From the NCBI GenBank assembly GCA_946407065.1, contig CAMJMQ010000016.1:1-64000 (forward strand): 64,000 nucleotides of DNA, written 5' to 3'. The stretch's first letter is position 1, and each line of letters begins with the position of its first letter. Under the pieces are notes generated by a model. It worked only from the letters and a program-made list of their open reading frames with translations. It was not told where the DNA came from and searched no databases. Position numbers and translations under genes: made by a program. Shown here piece by piece: positions 36,126 through 45,745 of the stretch. This DNA is from an uncultured Clostridia bacterium. GTDB taxonomy: Bacteria > Bacillota > Clostridia > Oscillospirales > Acutalibacteraceae.

Positions 36126-36650
36126 TTGAAGCATTATTTGGTCGTTGTCGATATGCAAAAGGATTTTGTGGACGGCGCGCTCGGCACAAAAGAAGCCGTC
36201 GCGATCGTTCCCGACGTCGCGAAGAAGATAGCGGACTTTAAGGGCGCGATCTTCGCCACCCTCGATACGCATTTTGAGAATTATATGCAGACCGCCGAGG
36301 GCAGAAAGCTCCCCGTTCCCCATTGCATCAAGGGCACCGAAGGGTGGGCTTTGGACAAGACCGTCGCCGCGGCGCTGGAGCAGAAAGGCTATACGCCGGT
36401 CGAGAAGCTGACCTTCGGCTCTGTTGATCTGCCCGCAATGATCCGCAAGGCGGCCGGTGACGAAGATTTCACGATTGAGCTGATCGGTCTTTGCACCGAC
36501 ATCTGCGTTGTCAGCAACGCTTTGCTGCTCAAGGCGAGCTTCCCCGAGGTCGAGATAGCGGTGGACGCCGCCTGCTGTGCCGGTGTGACGCCCGAAAAAC
36601 ATGAAGCGGCGCTCGAAACGATGAGAAGCTGCCAGATCGAAGTAAAGTGA
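36126..36650 (+). CDS. Nicotinamidase-like cysteine hydrolase
   Basis: The 174-aa protein belongs to the isochorismatase/nicotinamidase family. It has the catalytic Asp in 'VVDMQKDFVDGAL', the catalytic Lys in 'VEKLTFGS', and the nucleophile Cys in 'GLCTDICVVSNA'; 'LDTHFENY' supplies metal ligands. Nicotinamidase converts nicotinamide to nicotinic acid, and the directly following NAD synthetase gene supports that role over isochorismatase. GAAGGAGAAAGAC precedes the ATG. The protein is slightly shorter than E. coli PncA. Confidence 0.82.
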   Translation: MKHYLVVVDMQKDFVDGALGTKEAVAIVPDVAKKIADFKGAIFATLDTHFENYMQTAEGRKLPVPHCIKGTEGWALDKTVAAALEQKGYTPVEKLTFGSVDLPAMIRKAAGDEDFTIELIGLCTDICVVSNALLLKASFPEVEIAVDAACCAGVTPEKHEAALETMRSCQIEVK

Positions 36651-36660
36651 GGGAATGATG

Positions 36661-37401
36661 ATGTTTAACGCGGAACAAATCAAAAACGAATGCGTACAGT
36701 GGATACGCGATTTCTTTGACAAAAACGGGAAAGGCTGTAACGCCGTTGTCGGGATCTCCGGCGGAAAGGACAGCTCCATCGTCGCGGCGCTGTGTGTCGA
36801 GGCGCTGGGCAGGGACAGGGTCATCGGCGTGCTGATGCCCAACGGCGAGCAGTCGGATATCGACAAGGCAAAGCTGTTGGTCGACACGCTCGGCATCCAA
36901 CATTTCATCATCAATATCAAGGACGCTTTTGACGGCGTAATGAACCAGCTGCCCTTTGAGCCGACGGAGCAGACCCGACAGAACCTGCCGCCGCGTCTGC
37001 GTATGGCGACACTCTACGCGGTATCCCAGAGCCATAACGGCAGGGTCGTGAACACCTGTAACCTCAGCGAGGACTGGGTCGGCTACTCCACCCGTTACGG
37101 CGACAGCGTGGGCGATTTCAGCCCATGCTCCCATCTGACGGTCGACGAGGTCAAGCAGATCGGCAGACTGCTCGGACTGCCTGCGGAATTGGTCGACAAG
37201 GTCCCCTCCGACGGGCTGTGCGGCCGGACCGATGAGGACAAGCTCGGCTTCACCTATGCGGAGCTGGATCGCTACATCCGCACCGGCGAGATCGAGAATC
37301 CCGTCAGCAAGGAACGGATCGACCGCCTGCATAAGATGAACCTGTTCAAGCTGGCGCTCATGCCCGCCTTTGATCCGGGGCTGACGACCTTTGAGCCGTG
37401 A
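36661..37401 (+). CDS. nadE: NAD synthetase, ammonia-dependent type
   Basis: The 246-aa protein has the PP-loop 'VVGISGGKDSSIVAAL' and later 'GDFSPCSHLTVDEV' and 'SDGLCGRTDEDKLGFTYAELD', which bind ATP and deamido-NAD. There is no glutaminase domain, so it should use ammonia to finish NAD. Three ATG codons follow each other; GAGGG spacing fits the third (36661) best. It starts within 12 bases of the nicotinamidase stop, forming an NAD salvage pair. Confidence 0.9.
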   Translation: MFNAEQIKNECVQWIRDFFDKNGKGCNAVVGISGGKDSSIVAALCVEALGRDRVIGVLMPNGEQSDIDKAKLLVDTLGIQHFIINIKDAFDGVMNQLPFEPTEQTRQNLPPRLRMATLYAVSQSHNGRVVNTCNLSEDWVGYSTRYGDSVGDFSPCSHLTVDEVKQIGRLLGLPAELVDKVPSDGLCGRTDEDKLGFTYAELDRYIRTGEIENPVSKERIDRLHKMNLFKLALMPAFDPGLTTFEP

Positions 37402-37427
37402 TCCGTACAGGCTCGCTTTAAAAAAGT

Positions 37428-37464
37428 CAGATAACAGGGCTAGACCTCACAAGGCTGTTATCTG
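37428..37464 (+). terminator. Hairpin after nadE
   Basis: CAGATAACAG pairs with CTGTTATCTG with further pairing inside. It has no direct T run, so it is a weak terminator call. Confidence 0.5.
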
Positions 37465-37574
37465 TATGGGATTCCTTTGTTTTTGGTAACGAAACACAAA
37501 AAAGCATCGACATAAGATACCCGTAAAATACGGACGATATGCCGTTGAAGCTTCAACGGGAAAGGGGATTGACT

Positions 37575-38495
37575 ATGAACAGACTGCAGGCGAATCTCTG
37601 CCTGATCTGCGTCACGCTGTGCTGGTCGACAGAGGTGATCATCTTTGCCTGTATCCCGGACAGTGTTTTACCGTTTGCGACGACATTCATCTGTAACGCG
37701 ATCGCATCGGTGATCCTTGCCGCCTGTTTTTCCAAGCGTGTCAAAAATGAGCTGCACCGCTCGGGAAAGAAGCTCGTTTTGCGATGTTTGTTGCTGGGCG
37801 CGCTCAACTGCGGCTACAACACCCTGTACCTCTACGGCTTGAACTATTTTGACGTTTCCACGGGAGCGTTCACCTTTTCGATGACGGTGGTGGTACTGCC
37901 CGTCGTACTGCTCACGATGAGAAAGGCGGTCGGAGCGAAAACGTGGCTATCCGTTGTGCTTGTCCTGTCGGGTATCGTCTGCGCTCTGGGCGGCAATATA
38001 GCGGGGATCCATCCTACCGGCTTTATCCTAATGCTGCTGGGCTGTATCGTGCGTGCCGTCTTTATTGTCAAACTGAATGATTTTGCGCGGGAGCACGATT
38101 CCATTACGCTGTCAACGTTTATTTCCATTTTTGTTTCCGTGATCAGCTTCGGCATCTGGTTCTTTCTCCAGCCGGAGACCTTCGGCGCGATCCCGTGGTC
38201 GAGCACGATCATCGCCAGCTTGTTTATCCATGCGTATTTTATCATCGCGTTCGCGCAGACGCTGAATATATTCGCTCAAAAACGCACTACGGCGGCAGAG
38301 TCGACCATCATCTACGCGCTGGAGATCGTCTTTTCACTGATATGGGGCGCTGTCTTGCCGGAAACGCTGATCGACCGCGCGATCCCGACTCCGTTCCAAA
38401 TCGTCGGAGCGGCGCTGATCGTCGCGGGCAGCGTGATCGAGATCGTTGAGTTCAAAGGAAAAAGGAGGCTCGTCAATGGCGCTGAAAAGCAGTAA
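37575..38495 (+). CDS. DMT/EamA-family transporter
   Basis: The 306-aa protein has ten hydrophobic segments arranged as two EamA repeats. The first starts 'NLCLICVTLCWSTEVIIFACIP' and the second 'GFILMLLGCIVRAVFIVKLNDFA', with a final 'AIPTPFQIVGAALIVAGSVIEI' helix. Such proteins export metabolites or amino acids; the substrate is unknown. AAAGGGGATTGACT places the start at 37575, 12 codons inside the track ORF. Its end overlaps the start of an ECF S component, so the two are probably co-transcribed. Confidence 0.85.
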   Translation: MNRLQANLCLICVTLCWSTEVIIFACIPDSVLPFATTFICNAIASVILAACFSKRVKNELHRSGKKLVLRCLLLGALNCGYNTLYLYGLNYFDVSTGAFTFSMTVVVLPVVLLTMRKAVGAKTWLSVVLVLSGIVCALGGNIAGIHPTGFILMLLGCIVRAVFIVKLNDFAREHDSITLSTFISIFVSVISFGIWFFLQPETFGAIPWSSTIIASLFIHAYFIIAFAQTLNIFAQKRTTAAESTIIYALEIVFSLIWGAVLPETLIDRAIPTPFQIVGAALIVAGSVIEIVEFKGKRRLVNGAEKQ

Positions 38496-39054
38496 CCTTC
38501 CCAAGCCCGTTCGGCAATGTGCCCTGACGGTCATCCTGATCTTCGTCTATCTGATCATCGCGATCCCGTTCAAGGTCATGGGCGTCATTCCCGGGTTCAC
38601 CGATATCCGTCCCGTCATGCTGCTGAAACCGGTTTTCGGCGTATTCTTCGGGATCCCGGGCTGTATCGCCTTTGCGATCGGCAACCTGATCGGGGATATC
38701 ATGAGCGACAGCCTGAGATGGTCATCGATTGCGGGCTTTGCGGCGAACTTCTTGGGGCCGTTTCTGTTTTATGTGTTTTGGCGGCGGATCTCAAAAGAAC
38801 CCTTCTCCCTCCGAACGGGAAAAAGCCTGCTCAAGCAGACGGCGGTCATCCTCGCCTCCGCAACGATGGAAGCGGTCATCATCACCCCCGCTGTCAATTT
38901 GATCTATCCCGACATCGATTTCGGGTTGTTCGCTGTCATGGTGCTTCTCAACGGAACGGTATTCCCGCTCTTTCTCGGGATCCCTTTGATGATTCTCATG
39001 CAAGAGGAGCTCCATGTAAAACCGATTGAAAATAAAAACAACGCGGATCAGTAA
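38476..39054 (+). CDS. ECF-type transporter S component
   Basis: The 192-aa protein has about six membrane helices with the S-component pattern 'GFTDIRPVMLLKPVFGVFFGIPGCIAFAIGNLIGDIM'. It should bind a micronutrient and work with a shared ECF energising module, which is not in this window. The start (38476) has AAAAAGGAGG eight bases upstream and lies within the end of the DMT gene in another frame. The substrate cannot be read from the sequence. Confidence 0.8.
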   Translation: MALKSSNLPKPVRQCALTVILIFVYLIIAIPFKVMGVIPGFTDIRPVMLLKPVFGVFFGIPGCIAFAIGNLIGDIMSDSLRWSSIAGFAANFLGPFLFYVFWRRISKEPFSLRTGKSLLKQTAVILASATMEAVIITPAVNLIYPDIDFGLFAVMVLLNGTVFPLFLGIPLMILMQEELHVKPIENKNNADQ

Positions 39055-39084
39055 GCAGAACGCTTGCCTATCCGCGTTGTTTTT
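39037..39084 (+). terminator. Terminator of the DMT-ECF operon
   Basis: AACAACGCGGAT pairs with ATCCGCGTTGTT and is followed by TTTAATAAG. The 5' arm lies in the last codons of the gene. Confidence 0.85.
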
Positions 39085-39473
39085 AATAAGGATTAGTATT
39101 ATTTGTGTATCATTGTCAGACGGTATCGTCCTGTGTCCCGGTCGCAATGGCCGTCATCGTAAAAACAAACAGAAGAAGGGTGATCATTATGATGATGAGC
39201 GTAACTTTTTCGTTGGTTTTGCTTTTGCATAAATCGTAATGCTTTTTCCCGAACAGACGGTTTTATTCCCGAATTGCATCGACCAAAAGCCGTCGGGCTT
39301 TCCCCCTCAAGATGAATCGGGCCGTGAAATGTCATGGTTTTGTCACAGTATCCATGGTATAATAAAAATATAACAGAGAGAAAAGCACTCTCTGATACCA
39401 TCAATAATCGCGTAAAAGCGGATGCAACCATTCGGCTTTGCGTATCGCTTCCCGAAAGAAAGGAGAGATAATG
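39085..39473 (+). other. Intergenic region upstream of the ABC pair
   Basis: This stretch holds no credible gene. A TATAAT at 39358 about 115 bases before the ABC gene is a likely -10, but TTGTCA upstream of it is only 12 bases away. Confidence 0.45.
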
Positions 39474-40364
39474 ATGAACACGATTTTAACAACGCAAAAT
39501 CTGACAAAGAAATACGGCAACAAAATCGCCGCCGGCAACATCAATATCCATATCCGCGAGGGTGAGATCTACGGACTGATCGGCAGAAACGGCGCCGGCA
39601 AGACGACGATCATGCGGATGATCAGCGGGCTGTCCGCTCCGACGAGCGGCAGCTATGAGATCCACGGTGAACACAGCCGCGGGGTCGGCGTGCTCATCGA
39701 AAGCCCCGGCGTTTATCACAACCGCTCGGCGTTTGATAATCTGAAGATCAAGTGCATCGCACTGGGGTGCTATTCCAAGGAATATGTCGATGACCTGCTC
39801 AAAACGGTGGGGCTTGCGGATACCGGCAAAAAGAAGGTCGGTTCCTTCTCACTGGGCATGCGCCAACGCCTCGGGATCGCCCTCGCGCTGGCGGGGGATC
39901 CGAAATTTATTATCCTCGACGAGCCGATCAACGGGCTCGACCCGCAGGGTATCGCCGAGGTCAGAGAAACACTTGAAAAGCTTAGGGATGAAAAGGGGAT
40001 CACCGTGATGGTCTCCAGCCATATCCTCGAGGAGCTCGGCAAGGTAGCGGATTCCTTCGGAATTATCAACAACGGCGAGCTGATCCAGGAATTCACAAGC
40101 GAAGAACTGGAACGCCGCTGCGGACAGTACATCACCGTCAACACCGACGATAACGACAAGGCGATGGAGATCATCCGATCGCTCGGCATCGAGAACGCGG
40201 TGAAAAGCGGCAACAAAATACGAATCGACGACCATCTGGATCAGACAGCAGCTATCAACAAAGCGTTGGTGGAGGCGGGTCTGGCGGTCGACGAGATCCA
40301 CACGACGAATATTTCGCTGGAGAATTACTACCTCAGCCTGACGGGAGGGAAGCAGAATGACTAA
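39474..40364 (+). CDS. ABC transporter ATPase, bacitracin/lantibiotic-resistance type
   Basis: The 296-aa protein has Walker A 'GLIGRNGAGKTTIMRM', signature 'SLGMRQRLGIALAL' and Walker B 'FIILDEPINGLDP'. The Q-loop region 'VGVLIESPGVYHNRSAFDNL' is typical of BcrA/LanF-type ATPases that export or remove peptide antibiotics. Two adjacent ATG codons follow AAAGGAGAG; I use the second. The permease gene overlaps its end by eight bases. No two-component system lies next to it, unlike many peptide-sensing BceAB systems. Confidence 0.87.
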   Translation: MNTILTTQNLTKKYGNKIAAGNINIHIREGEIYGLIGRNGAGKTTIMRMISGLSAPTSGSYEIHGEHSRGVGVLIESPGVYHNRSAFDNLKIKCIALGCYSKEYVDDLLKTVGLADTGKKKVGSFSLGMRQRLGIALALAGDPKFIILDEPINGLDPQGIAEVRETLEKLRDEKGITVMVSSHILEELGKVADSFGIINNGELIQEFTSEELERRCGQYITVNTDDNDKAMEIIRSLGIENAVKSGNKIRIDDHLDQTAAINKALVEAGLAVDEIHTTNISLENYYLSLTGGKQND

Positions 40365-41121
40365 CTTGATCAAAATGGAATGGTATAAGCTCAGAACATC
40401 CAAGCTGTTCATCATATTATTGATCGTGACTTTCGCGCTCAACGCGATATTCCTCGCGTCACTGCCGATGATCACCTCAGCTCTGGGCGCTGAGATGACC
40501 GCGACAGAGCTCTCCTCGATCCTCGCCTCTCCCTTTGCGTTGGGATTGTTGATGATACCGATCTTCATCTCGGCGGTATCGTTCCTGTATCTGGATTTTT
40601 CGGGCGGCTATATCAAAAACATCGCGGGGCAGCTTGCCGATCGAGGCAGTCTGGTATTCGCCAAATTCATCATGATCGGCGTCCATAACCTGATCTTCTT
40701 TGTCGCTGCCGCGATATCCGCTGTCCTCGCGACAGCTTTGACGGGCGGGATCGTCGTGGACGCGGCAGTATGGAGCGGTATCTTGACGCTGCTGCTCAAG
40801 TGGCTGTTATCCCTGTCGCTGTGTACCGTACTGATGTTCTTTGCGGTCGGGCTGAGGAACAAAACGCTCGCGATCATCATGGCGGTGGTCTTTTCGACAG
40901 GCGCGTTATCACTGCTTTATATGGGCATCAACACCGGGATCACGGCGCTGTTCAAGGTCGAGAACATCGACGTCGGCAACTACCTGCCCGACGCGCTGAT
41001 GGGCTCCGTGAACGTGATCACAGGCGAGCTGGTGGTCAACGCGATCATCGTAGCAGCCATTTTCATCGGCGTGTTCCTGTGGCTGACATATATGATGTTC
41101 AAAAAACGCGATGTGAAGTAA
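40357..41121 (+). CDS. ABC transporter permease, BcrB/LanG-like
   Basis: The 254-aa protein has six membrane helices, begins 'MTNLIKMEWYKLRTSKLFIILLI' as ABC-2 permeases do, and has a large loop 'SALGAEMTATELSSILASPF' after the first helix. It pairs with the ATPase that overlaps its start. The likely job is self-protection against antimicrobial peptides, though other exported substrates are possible. A terminator follows. Confidence 0.82.
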   Translation: MTNLIKMEWYKLRTSKLFIILLIVTFALNAIFLASLPMITSALGAEMTATELSSILASPFALGLLMIPIFISAVSFLYLDFSGGYIKNIAGQLADRGSLVFAKFIMIGVHNLIFFVAAAISAVLATALTGGIVVDAAVWSGILTLLLKWLLSLSLCTVLMFFAVGLRNKTLAIIMAVVFSTGALSLLYMGINTGITALFKVENIDVGNYLPDALMGSVNVITGELVVNAIIVAAIFIGVFLWLTYMMFKKRDVK

Positions 41122-41159
41122 AAGTCAAAACAAACGGAAAAATCAAGCACCGAATCACC

Positions 41160-41200
41160 ACAAGCCTTTTCTTCACCGTTAAGAAAAGGCTTGTTTTATT
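41160..41200 (+). terminator. Terminator of the ABC operon
   Basis: ACAAGCCTTTTCTT pairs with AAGAAAAGGCTTGT and runs into TTTATTG. Confidence 0.88.
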
Positions 41201-41222
41201 GAGAATTTTTGTCAATTAGGGA

Positions 41223-41251
41223 ATGACAACTCTGATTTTTTGTGCTATAAT
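41223..41251 (+). promoter_or_regulatory. Promoter of the YdcF-like gene
   Basis: ATGACA, 17 bases and TATAAT lie 80 bases before the start. Confidence 0.65.
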
Positions 41252-41330
41252 TAATGAGATAGGGCTGTAAACGGGAGATCAATAAAAATTCCGCAAACAG
41301 CTTTTGGGAGTTTTGAGGTGAGAAAAGAAG

Positions 41331-42812
41331 ATGAAAACAAAACTGACACAGAAAAAGAAGATGGACAAAAGATTTTTGATCCTGAATATCGCTGTGATCG
41401 CCGTGATCGTTTTTACGTCACTTTACGTCTGGACGGTCGGCGATGATTATACCCTGCACACGCACTTTTATCCGGAGGACGGAACCATCGATAATGTTGT
41501 CGTCAACGTCAAGGATGACGATGTTGTCGAGTTTGTCAATGTGCGAACGGAAAAAGGAGAGCTCGTGGCAGATTTTCGATCGGACAACCGCGGCAAAACG
41601 GATGTGCTGATCAGTTACAGCATCGGTGATACAAAAATGGATCCGATGGTGTTCAATCTGGAAGTCAATGAGTTCGACACGATCATCGACCATACGATGG
41701 GCGATATCCACTTCAACGGCGACAAGGCTGTGATCATCTCGATCATTGCCCTGCTGGCGCTGGCGGAGGTGATGATGCTGTGGATGTACATTGATTACCG
41801 CAAACAGGGTAAGTTCTCATATACCATGATCGCCTGCGGAGGCCTGAGTATCTTTAATGCGATCCTCCTGGCGTATGTCATCTATTATCTCATCAATATG
41901 TCGAACCTGTCGATCGGTACGTTTTTGATGCTGGTCACGGGTGCGGGTACGATCATGTTGATCGTCCTGTTCCCGCTGATGTTGTTGTTGGCGATCCTCT
42001 TGGCGATCAGCAATATCTGGCTGATGAAAAACGAGGGTTATCGACCCGTCAACGCTCTGGGCATCTTCTTTGCGGTCATCTGGGCACTGGGCACCCTGGG
42101 AACGGTAGGCGTCTACTTCATCCCGTACAGCAACTACAGCAGCGGACGAGTCGGCTACATCGTGCTGATGGTACTGGTGTACATCATCGGTTATCTGGAA
42201 TGTATGTTTATCTCTACGGTGGCATGTTCCTTCCTTGCGACAAAATATAAGGTGCCGACGGATCGCAATTTTATCATCATCCTCGGCTGTGCGATCCGCG
42301 GTGACGGAACGCTCACACCCCTGCTCAAGGATCGTGTTGACGCTGCGGTTGCTTTTGAGAAGAAGCAGTATAGAGAAACCGGAAAGCATGCTGTCTTTGT
42401 CCCCTCGGGCGGACAGGGCGCTGACGAGGTGATCTCGGAGGGCGAGGCGATGGAGAATTATCTGGGGAGCATCGGGATCCCCGAGGAGCGTATCGTGCGT
42501 GAGGACAAGAGTACGAACACCTTAGAGAACCTGAAGCTCTCTAAGGAGATCATCGACGGAATGTCCGACAGCGAGGATAAAAAGATCGCCTTCGCGACCT
42601 CCGGCTATCATGTGTTCCGCGGCTATATCATGGCGAAGAAGATTGAGATGGAAGACGCCAAGGGTATCTCCGCCAAAACCAAGCCCTACTTCTTCCCGAA
42701 CGCATTCCTCAGAGAGTTCGTCGGACTCCTGGTCGATCAAAAGTGGAAGCATATCATCTTTGCGCTGGCGATCGTGGCATTCTTCGGCACTTTGGCTTAT
42801 ATGATTTTCTAA
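41331..42812 (+). CDS. Membrane protein with YdcF/DUF218 domain
   Basis: The 493-aa protein has one N-terminal helix, an outer beta domain (about 45-125), then about five further membrane helices (130-300). The DUF218/YdcF domain (about 305-460) has 'FIIILGCAIRGDGTLTPLLKDRVDAAV', 'PSGGQGADEVISEGEAMENYL' and 'STNTLENLKLS'. The family includes ElyC and SanA, linked to envelope metabolism. The outer beta domain before the YdcF part is not usual. A last hydrophobic segment ends the protein. GGTGAGAAAAGAAG precedes the ATG. Confidence 0.82.
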   Translation: MKTKLTQKKKMDKRFLILNIAVIAVIVFTSLYVWTVGDDYTLHTHFYPEDGTIDNVVVNVKDDDVVEFVNVRTEKGELVADFRSDNRGKTDVLISYSIGDTKMDPMVFNLEVNEFDTIIDHTMGDIHFNGDKAVIISIIALLALAEVMMLWMYIDYRKQGKFSYTMIACGGLSIFNAILLAYVIYYLINMSNLSIGTFLMLVTGAGTIMLIVLFPLMLLLAILLAISNIWLMKNEGYRPVNALGIFFAVIWALGTLGTVGVYFIPYSNYSSGRVGYIVLMVLVYIIGYLECMFISTVACSFLATKYKVPTDRNFIIILGCAIRGDGTLTPLLKDRVDAAVAFEKKQYRETGKHAVFVPSGGQGADEVISEGEAMENYLGSIGIPEERIVREDKSTNTLENLKLSKEIIDGMSDSEDKKIAFATSGYHVFRGYIMAKKIEMEDAKGISAKTKPYFFPNAFLREFVGLLVDQKWKHIIFALAIVAFFGTLAYMIF

Positions 42813-42830
42813 TATAATAGTATATAATAT

Positions 42831-42864
42831 ACAGCGTCGATCGGATAGATCGGCGCTGTTTTTT
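42831..42864 (+). terminator. Terminator of the YdcF-like gene
   Basis: ACAGCGTCGATC pairs with GATCGGCGCTGT, followed by TTTTTC. Confidence 0.88.
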
Positions 42865-42994
42865 CGAGGAGCGAGCGGAGGATTGTTGGTTTTTGCTCTC
42901 TTTTTGTTCTGAGAAGATGATTATCATAGATAGCTATTGATTTTTTTGCATTGTTTTGTTAAAGTAAATGTATATTGATGAAAGGAGACTATCA

Positions 42995-44137
42995 ATGGAA
43001 GAAAAGAAAAAGAACCCTACCCTCCCGTGGAAAGTCGTATCGGGCATTTTGGTCGTCGCGTTGATCGTGATGTCCGTGTTGTACTTCTCCGGTGCGGGTA
43101 AGAACAACAATGCTCAGCCCTCTGCCGAGCCGACAACAGTCAGTGAGTCGAATGCTGACAACTCGCAGGACGCGCTGTCGCTGTGGACAGAGTCCGCGCC
43201 GCTGAAATCGGAACTGACGAGCTATATGAAGACGATCACCGATAAGGACTCCAAGGATTATATCCCCGTCGAGAACCGTATCGCGGTATTTGACATGGAC
43301 GGTACCCTGTGCTGTGAGACCGATCCCGGCTACTTTGATCACAAGCTGCTGTATCACCGTGTGATGGAGGACGAGAGCTATAAGGATAAGGCGTCCGAAG
43401 AAGAGAAGGAGACCGCGGCGATCATCAAAGAATACTTTGAAACCGGCGAGTATCCCAAGGGTCTGGACGTCAAGCACGGCACTGCCGTAGCGACCGCCTT
43501 CAAGGGCATGACCCCCGATGAATTTGACGCGTATGTCAAGGATTACAAGAACACCGCGATGGTAAGCTACAGCAACATGACCAACGGTCAGGCGTTCTAC
43601 AAGCCCATGCTGCAGGTCATCGACTATTTACAGGCGAACGACTTCACCGTTTACGTCGTCAGCGGTACCGACCGTCTGATCACACGCGGTCTGTGTGACG
43701 GCGTGATCGATATCCCGAAATCCCAGATGATCGGCTCCGACGAGAGTTTGGTTGCCAGCAATCAGGGCGATAAGGACGGTCTGGACTACACCTTCTCGAA
43801 GGATGACAAGCTCATCACCGGCGGCGAGTTTATCATCAAGAACCTCAAGATGAACAAAGTCAGCGTCATCGAGAAGGAGATCGGCGAACAGCCCGTACTG
43901 TGCTTCGGCAACAGCTCCGGCGACGCGGCGATGGCGAACTACACCATCACCAACAACAAGTACAAGAGCGGCGCTTATCTGCTTTGCTGTGATGATCTCG
44001 AGCGTGAGAACGGCAACACCGAAAAGGCGGACAAAATGCGCGCGAGCTGTGAGGAAAACGGCTGGACGGCTGTTTCCATGAAGAACGACTGGACGACCAT
44101 CTACGGCGACGGTATTACTTATAGCAAAAGTAAATAA
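42995..44137 (+). CDS. Membrane-anchored HAD-family phosphatase
   Basis: The 380-aa protein starts with one membrane helix ('VVSGILVVALIVMSVLYFS'), so the catalytic part is probably outside. HAD motifs are clear: 'AVFDMDGTLCCETDP' with the nucleophile Asp, 'VYVVSGTDRL' for motif II, and 'CFGNSSGDAAMANY' for motif IV. The arrangement and size recall extracellular phosphomonoesterases such as phosphorylcholine phosphatase. The substrate is unknown. GGAGACTATCA places the start at 42995. Confidence 0.82.
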   Translation: MEEKKKNPTLPWKVVSGILVVALIVMSVLYFSGAGKNNNAQPSAEPTTVSESNADNSQDALSLWTESAPLKSELTSYMKTITDKDSKDYIPVENRIAVFDMDGTLCCETDPGYFDHKLLYHRVMEDESYKDKASEEEKETAAIIKEYFETGEYPKGLDVKHGTAVATAFKGMTPDEFDAYVKDYKNTAMVSYSNMTNGQAFYKPMLQVIDYLQANDFTVYVVSGTDRLITRGLCDGVIDIPKSQMIGSDESLVASNQGDKDGLDYTFSKDDKLITGGEFIIKNLKMNKVSVIEKEIGEQPVLCFGNSSGDAAMANYTITNNKYKSGAYLLCCDDLERENGNTEKADKMRASCEENGWTAVSMKNDWTTIYGDGITYSKSK

Positions 44138-44148
44138 TACGATACAAC

Positions 44149-44178
44149 AAAAGGGTTGGCGTTCTGCCAACCCTTTTC
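44149..44178. terminator. Bidirectional terminator
   Basis: AAAAGGGTTGGC and GCCAACCCTTTT form a hairpin between convergent HAD and CstA genes, with A and T tracts on both sides. Confidence 0.85.
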
Positions 44179-44179
44179 G

Positions 44180-45631
44180 TTATGTGGAAAGTTGTTGATT
44201 TGCTTTGAGGCGTTTGATCAGGAACACGAGATACACGATGAACAGCGCCGCCGCAAACGCCGCGCCCGCGGGATAGGCGATCGCGGTGGAGAGGCGAAAA
44301 CCCTCCTGCGCCGTGAGGATGTAGGTCACGCTCACCGCGGACATAAAGGTCGCGGGCAATGCCGTGATCAGCGAACCAAAGCGGTATTTTCCCTTTTTCA
44401 ATAGATACGCGGTCGACACCCATAATGCGATCATGGCGAGGGTTTGGTTGCTCCACGAGAAGTAGCGCCAGATCGTCTGGAAGCCGTTGTCGTCGACAAT
44501 AGCGTACCAGGTCAGCAGACCGCCGATCACCAGCAGCGGGATCGTGATAATCAGGCGGTTTTTGATCTTCGTCTGATCGGAGTGGAAGGTCTCCGCTAAA
44601 ATCAGTCGCGCGCTGCGGAACGCCGTATCCCCCGAGGTGATGGGGCAGACAACGACGCCCGCCACCGCGAGGATACCGCCGAACACGCCGAGAACGCCTG
44701 TCGAGATCTCGTAGACAACATTGGAGGCGCCGCCTTTGAGTGCCTCATTGAGCAGTTCGGTCGCGCCGTAGAAGGAAACGCCTGCCGCCGCCCATACCAG
44801 GGCGATCACCGACTCGGCGATCATCGCGCCGTAAAAGATCGGTCTGCCCTGTTTTTCGGAGGTGATGCACTTGGCGACCATCGGGGACTGGGTCGCGTGA
44901 AAGCCCGATATCGCGCCGCAGGCGACCGTGATGAACATATACGGCCAGATGGGGGTGCCCTCGGGATACATATTTTGCAGTGATATCTCGGGGATCGTAT
45001 ATTCTCCGCCCGAGAACAGGATACCGCCGATGACGGTCACCGCCATCAAAATCAGCAGTACGCCGAAAACGGGATAGAGCTTGCCGATCACCTTATCGAT
45101 CGGCAGCAGCGTTGCCAAGAGATAGTAAACGAGGATGACGATCGCCCAGAAGGTGCCGTTCATCCAGTCGGGGGTCAGCTCGTCGAGCAGTGCCGCGGGT
45201 GAGGTGACGAACACCACGCCGCACAGGATCAGCAGAACGACGGAGAACACGCGCATGATCCATTTTGCCGCTTTGCCCAGATACGTGCCCGACAGCTCCG
45301 CGATAGAAGCGCCGTTATGTCGCGAGCTGATCATGCCCGACATATAGTCGTGCACCGCGCCGCCGAGGATGGAGCCGAATACGATCCATAGAAAGACGAC
45401 AGGTCCGAACACCGCGCCCATCAGCGCGCCGAAGATCGGTCCCGTACCCGCGATGTTGAGCAGCTGGATCAAAAACGATTTCCACGGCTTCATCGGCACG
45501 CAGTCCACGCCGTCGTTGATCGCGATCGCAGGGGTCTGGCGGTCGTCGGGAGCGAATACTTTTTCTGCCACCTTGCCGTACACCAGATAACCGATGATCA
45601 GTACGGCGAGGGAAATGAACAGTGATATCAT
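44180..45631 (-). CDS. cstA: Carbon starvation protein, CstA family
   Basis: The 483-aa protein has about 13 membrane segments. It carries CstA family landmarks: 'LLNIAGTGPIFGALMGAVFGPVVFLWIVFG', 'GGAVHDYMSGMIS', 'ISGFHATQSPMVAKCI' and 'SGDTAFRSARLILAE'. CstA/BtsT proteins take up peptides or pyruvate with cations. This one is much shorter than E. coli CstA (about 700 aa), as is usual in Clostridia. The start at MISLFISL has AGGAGTGATGTT before it; the track ORF extends 35 codons upstream without reason. Confidence 0.9.
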   Translation of the reverse strand: MISLFISLAVLIIGYLVYGKVAEKVFAPDDRQTPAIAINDGVDCVPMKPWKSFLIQLLNIAGTGPIFGALMGAVFGPVVFLWIVFGSILGGAVHDYMSGMISSRHNGASIAELSGTYLGKAAKWIMRVFSVVLLILCGVVFVTSPAALLDELTPDWMNGTFWAIVILVYYLLATLLPIDKVIGKLYPVFGVLLILMAVTVIGGILFSGGEYTIPEISLQNMYPEGTPIWPYMFITVACGAISGFHATQSPMVAKCITSEKQGRPIFYGAMIAESVIALVWAAAGVSFYGATELLNEALKGGASNVVYEISTGVLGVFGGILAVAGVVVCPITSGDTAFRSARLILAETFHSDQTKIKNRLIITIPLLVIGGLLTWYAIVDDNGFQTIWRYFSWSNQTLAMIALWVSTAYLLKKGKYRFGSLITALPATFMSAVSVTYILTAQEGFRLSTAIAYPAGAAFAAALFIVYLVFLIKRLKANQQLST

Positions 45632-45661
45632 AACATCACTCCTGTGATAAAAGATAAGTGT

Positions 45662-45691
45662 ATTATTCGCCTCGTGAGCGTATGATGTCAA
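45662..45691 (-). promoter_or_regulatory. Promoter of cstA
   Basis: TTGACA, 18 bases and AATAAT on the minus strand lie 30 bases before the cstA start. Confidence 0.6.
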
Positions 45692-45704
45692 ATTACATTC
45701 TTGA

Positions 45705-45739
45705 AAAAATCGGGATGCCGCTCCATCGAGTGACATCCC
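45705..45739 (-). terminator. Terminator of the zinc-ribbon/propeller-like gene
   Basis: On the minus strand GGGATGTCACTCG...GGCATCCC forms a stem and is followed by GATTTTTTC. Confidence 0.8.
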
Positions 45740-45745
45740 TTTTAT